13,498 bases of DNA from an uncultured Holdemanella sp. (GTDB lineage: Bacteria > Bacillota_I > Bacilli_A > Erysipelotrichales > Erysipelotrichaceae), in contig NZ_CAKVMR010000056.1 of NCBI RefSeq assembly GCF_934772795.1, positions 1 to 13,498 of the forward strand, given 5' to 3'. The notes under the pieces were generated by a model, which was not told the origin of the DNA, did not search any database, and worked only from the letters and a program-made list of their open reading frames with translations. Of this stretch, positions 13,247-13,498 are shown piece after piece; the stretch's first letter is position 1, and each line of letters opens with the position of its first letter. The translations under genes were made by a program, and so were the position numbers.

Positions 13247-13498
13247 TAGCTTTTTAATCGGCTCTTCACTCACTGAGAAGATTGATGCGATTGTTTCAAT
13301 ACTGAAACCTTTGTCTAGCATAGTTTGATATACAAACAATTCTTTTAGTGCAATCCCTTGTTCAATTCCTTGCTCGATACCTTGTTCAATGCCTCGTTCA
13401 ATTCCTTGTTCAAAACCTTGTTTGATACCCATCTGGATTCCTTTGTTTGTGGATTCTTCAAACATTTCATCTAATGCTCTACACACTTTTACATCTCC
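13232..13498 (-). CDS. Rpn family / PD-(D/E)XK nuclease family transposase protein, C-terminal part
   Basis: The reading frame stays open to the window edge (residues GDVK precede the GTG-encoded VCRALDEMFEES), so this is the 3' end of a longer gene whose start lies outside. The segment CRALDEMFEE, then eight four-residue units based on GIEQ (13346-13441), then a short helical tail with a helix-turn-helix-like end (FSIETIASIFSVSEEPIKKL), is the typical C-terminus of Rpn / PF12784 proteins. These are common in gut Firmicutes and Bacteroidetes. The catalytic PD-(D/E)XK core would be in the missing part. Such proteins are linked to RecA-independent recombination. The tail could help DNA binding or oligomerisation. 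Whether the full gene is intact cannot be seen. Confidence 0.75.
   Translation of the reverse strand, partial: GDVKVCRALDEMFEESTNKGIQMGIKQGFEQGIERGIEQGIEQGIEQGIALKELFVYQTMLDKGFSIETIASIFSVSEEPIKKLLMKA
13346..13441 (-). repeat. 12-bp in-frame tandem repeat encoding GIEQ units
   Basis: Eight consecutive four-codon units read GIQM, GIKQ, GFEQ, GIER, GIEQ, GIEQ, GIEQ, GIAL. The DNA consensus is CAAGGNATTGAA; the central units are nearly identical while the outer ones have diverged. A change of whole units keeps the frame, so copy number can vary without breaking the gene. Confidence 0.9.

Noticed and set aside
13346..13441. Possible CRISPR-like array
   Set aside because: The repeats are 12 bp, directly tandem without spacers and in frame, encoding GIEQ units of an Rpn-type protein.

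Overview
The window is AT-rich bacterial chromosome with tight, mostly co-directional operons, AGGAGG-type ribosome binding sites and simple hairpin plus T-run terminators. The gene set (NiaR-controlled nadABC, type III pantothenate kinase, rubrerythrin and bacterial ferritin without heme enzymes, an Rpn/PD-(D/E)XK transposase-type protein) suggests an anaerobic, gut-type low-GC Firmicute. The Erysipelotrichia are my best guess, from overall protein flavour only.

Layout. (1) 1-957: a hairpin terminator, then a minus-strand CPBP/CAAX-type membrane protease. (2) 958-4600: the de novo NAD operon nadA-nadB-nadC-niaR on the minus strand. It has touching or overlapping genes, a consensus-like promoter whose -35 lies in a 26-28 bp palindrome (candidate NiaR operator), and a terminator overlapping the niaR stop. 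Aspartate is oxidised by NadB, NadA condenses iminoaspartate with DHAP to quinolinate, NadC makes NaMN, and NiaR closes the feedback loop with niacin. (3) 4643-6640: an iron and peroxide-defence block on the minus strand, with ferritin, a Flavodoxin_3-type flavoprotein, an 82-aa unknown protein and rubrerythrin, split by terminators into three units. (4) 6652-7130: a small, divergent inorganic-pyrophosphatase-like protein with its own promoter. (5) 7147-9790: a minus-strand operon of glycerate kinase, a thioredoxin-fold lipoprotein and a type II-like but signal-less asparaginase. (6) 9869-11933: the only plus-strand operon, coaBC-coaX (first and middle steps of CoA synthesis). (7) 11918-13222: a convergent CPA-type cation/proton antiporter with a 114-nt structured leader. 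(8) 13232-13498: the C-terminal part of an Rpn-family protein with GIEQ repeats, cut by the window edge.

No tRNA, rRNA, CRISPR array, insertion sequence or obvious phage gene was seen, and most of the window is conserved housekeeping metabolism. The least ordinary signals are the antiporter leader, with overlapping, mutually exclusive hairpins, and two genes whose promoters imply leaderless mRNAs. Also unusual are the metal-ligand-poor pyrophosphatase homologue and the unidentified 82-aa gene in the iron/redox block. I did not find evidence for a clearly new multi-gene system.
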